64,000 nt of DNA from Sporosarcina sp. NCCP-2222. Lineage in GTDB: Bacteria; Bacillota; Bacilli; Bacillales_A; Planococcaceae. The notes below the pieces were generated by a model. The model did no database searches. It was given only the letters and a program-made list of their open reading frames with translations, and had not been told where the DNA came from. The stretch lies in contig NZ_BQYK01000004.1 in the NCBI RefSeq assembly GCF_023168145.1, positions 92,372-156,371 of the forward strand. The letters are read 5' to 3'. The translations under genes and the position numbers were made by a program. Positions 62,729 to 64,000 of the stretch are shown piece after piece; within the stretch, counting starts at the first letter, position 1, and each line of letters opens with the position of its first letter.

Positions 62729-64000
62729 TCGCACTCCTCGATGTCCGATGCAGTAGAACGTGTATAGTACGTCGTCTTCATGCCGGACTTCCAGGCTTGC
62801 AAGTGAAGCTCAAGCAGGACAGACGCGCGGATATTATTTGGTACGTATATATTAAATGAAATCGATTGGTCGACATGCTTCTGGCGCGCTGCATTCTGTT
62901 TGATCGACCAACGCTGGTCAACAATATAGGCCGATCGACGGTACACATTGTATGTGTGATGGTCCAGGTCAGGCGCAACAACCGGGAGCTTGTAATCTTT
63001 CTTCTCCTCATGATAGAACGGCTTGAAAACTGGATCGATGGAAGCTGTAGAACCGGCAATGACCGATGTCGAACTGTTCGGAGCCACCGCCATCAGATAG
63101 CCGTTGCGAATGCCGTTCGCCTGAACGTCGAAACGTAATTCCCGCCACACTTTAGAATCATAATTCCGGTGTTCAAAATAGTCACCTGTCTGCCAATCAG
63201 AACCCTCAAATAACGGGTATGCCCCTTTTTCCTTCGCCAGCTCCATTGAGGACTTGATTGTCAAAAAGGCGATTTGTTCATAGAGTTCATCCGCGTACCG
63301 AACCGCTTCTTCTGATTCCCATTGGATGCCTTTAAGCGCCAATAGATGATGCCAACCGAACGTGCCAAGCCCAATTCCACGGTAGCGTGAATTTGTCCGC
63401 TGTGCTTGGACGACAGGGATTTTATTCAAATCAATGACATTATCGAGCATGCGCACTTGAATGGTCAGAAGCCGCTCCAATACACCTGCAGGTACTGCTC
63501 GCCCTAAGTTGATGGAAGATAAGTTGCAGACAACAAAATCGCCCGGCTTCGATCGTGTGACGACGATATCATCTTCTAGCGTGACCGACTCGAATTGTGT
63601 GGCGCTTTGATTTTGCATGATTTCCGAACAGAGATTACTTGAATACACCATGCCCTCATGCTTATTCGGGTTCATCCGGTTCACTTCATCCCGGTAGAAC
63701 ATGAACGGTGTGCCCGTTTCAAGCTGGCTGCGCATAATGCGTTTCATTACTTCGATCGCAGGTACGGTCTCTTTCGTCAATTGCGGATGGTTTGAGCATT
63801 CCTCGTACTTTTCACGGAACGATCCAGATCCTTTTGTTTCATCATAAAAATCTTCCAGGGAGTAGCCCATTACCGTCCGGACCTCATGCGGATCGAATAA
63901 ATGCCAGTCTCCGCGTGCTTCGACCTGCTCCATGAAAATATCCGGCATACAGACGCCTGTGAAAATATCATGTGCACGCAAGCGGTCATCTCCGTTATTC
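62713..64000 (-). CDS. nrdE: Class I ribonucleotide reductase, alpha subunit (5' end beyond window)
   Basis: At least 428 codons of the catalytic subunit are present and the gene runs off the right edge. The active-site Cys in SSNLCSEI, the Cys of VVCNLSSINLG, SRYRGIGLGTFGWHHLL, the substrate loop APNSSTSVIAGSTASIDPVF and the C-terminal redox pair ECEWCHS are all visible. It reduces ribonucleoside diphosphates using the radical made by the beta subunit. The open frame continues upstream of the first possible start (TTG at 63981) with conserved residues NNGDDRLRAHD, so the true start lies outside. Confidence 0.93.
   Translation of the reverse strand, partial: NNGDDRLRAHDIFTGVCMPDIFMEQVEARGDWHLFDPHEVRTVMGYSLEDFYDETKGSGSFREKYEECSNHPQLTKETVPAIEVMKRIMRSQLETGTPFMFYRDEVNRMNPNKHEGMVYSSNLCSEIMQNQSATQFESVTLEDDIVVTRSKPGDFVVCNLSSINLGRAVPAGVLERLLTIQVRMLDNVIDLNKIPVVQAQRTNSRYRGIGLGTFGWHHLLALKGIQWESEEAVRYADELYEQIAFLTIKSSMELAKEKGAYPLFEGSDWQTGDYFEHRNYDSKVWRELRFDVQANGIRNGYLMAVAPNSSTSVIAGSTASIDPVFKPFYHEEKKDYKLPVVAPDLDHHTYNVYRRSAYIVDQRWSIKQNAARQKHVDQSISFNIYVPNNIRASVLLELHLQAWKSGMKTTYYTRSTASDIEECEWCHS

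Overview
The window looks like chromosome of a low-to-mid-GC Gram-positive bacterium of the Bacillales, most likely the Planococcaceae (Sporosarcina-like). This is inferred from strong AGGAGG-type ribosome binding sites, U-tailed intrinsic terminators, and the gene content: zagA with a Zur box, yhgDE, nreABC, lysine 6-dehydrogenase, a YwaC-type (p)ppGpp synthetase and a Bce-type transporter module. No rRNA, tRNA, prophage, CRISPR or intact insertion sequence was seen. Genus-level placement is a guess.

Layout. 1-2.9 kb is accessory: the start of an exported protein, an AT-rich MFS efflux gene with a structured leader, a 55-residue orphan protein, a hairpin-rich segment that may be an insertion-sequence remnant, and the first of four intergenic arrays of about 20-bp repeats. 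2.9-7.5 kb carries the Zur-controlled zinc GTPase zagA, a dicarboxylate/anion symporter, pyroglutamyl peptidase and a short-chain dehydrogenase. 7.5-12.9 kb has a second repeat array, yhgE with its TetR regulator yhgD and a matched pair of operators, and an ABC-F gene behind a 430-nt leader containing small ORFs and an attenuator-like hairpin. 13-17 kb is a lysine-catabolic operon (aldehyde dehydrogenase, lysine 6-dehydrogenase, acyl-CoA dehydrogenase). 17-22.5 kb holds a SEC-C/TPR protein, a DHA2 drug exporter with divergent TetR regulator, and a TIGR00266 protein. 22.6-27 kb is hutU-hutI-yjiH for histidine use. 27-32.3 kb is a Bce-like ABC exporter plus YxeA, divergent from a two-component system. 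An AraC-type regulator and a 2-hydroxyacid dehydrogenase follow.

35-41.3 kb contains nearly the whole molybdenum-cofactor pathway: moeB-moaB, and moeA-mobB-moaE-moaD-mobA-moaA with overlapping genes, split by moaC on the other strand. After decayed sequence comes nreA-nreB-nreC plus a hemerythrin gene (42-44.8 kb), the oxygen/nitrate sensor of nitrate respiration. Together these fit a facultative nitrate respirer, because nitrate reductase needs the cofactor; the nar genes themselves are not in the window.

45.2-50.9 kb holds the third array, a two-component system, a DUF6176 protein, an ABC-2 transporter with two permeases, and the fourth array. 51-56 kb holds a small alarmone synthetase and the most unusual locus: a degenerate ABC-ATPase domain fused to a LytTR DNA-binding domain, an ABC transporter, a 26-residue membrane peptide gene and an M50 intramembrane protease, all on one strand. 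56-61 kb has a CxxC thioredoxin-fold protein, LysR and MOSC genes, a serine hydrolase, a TetR-CPBP protease pair and a small membrane protein. 61.3-64 kb is a class I ribonucleotide reductase operon in which a flavodoxin gene sits between the alpha and beta subunit genes; the alpha gene runs off the window.
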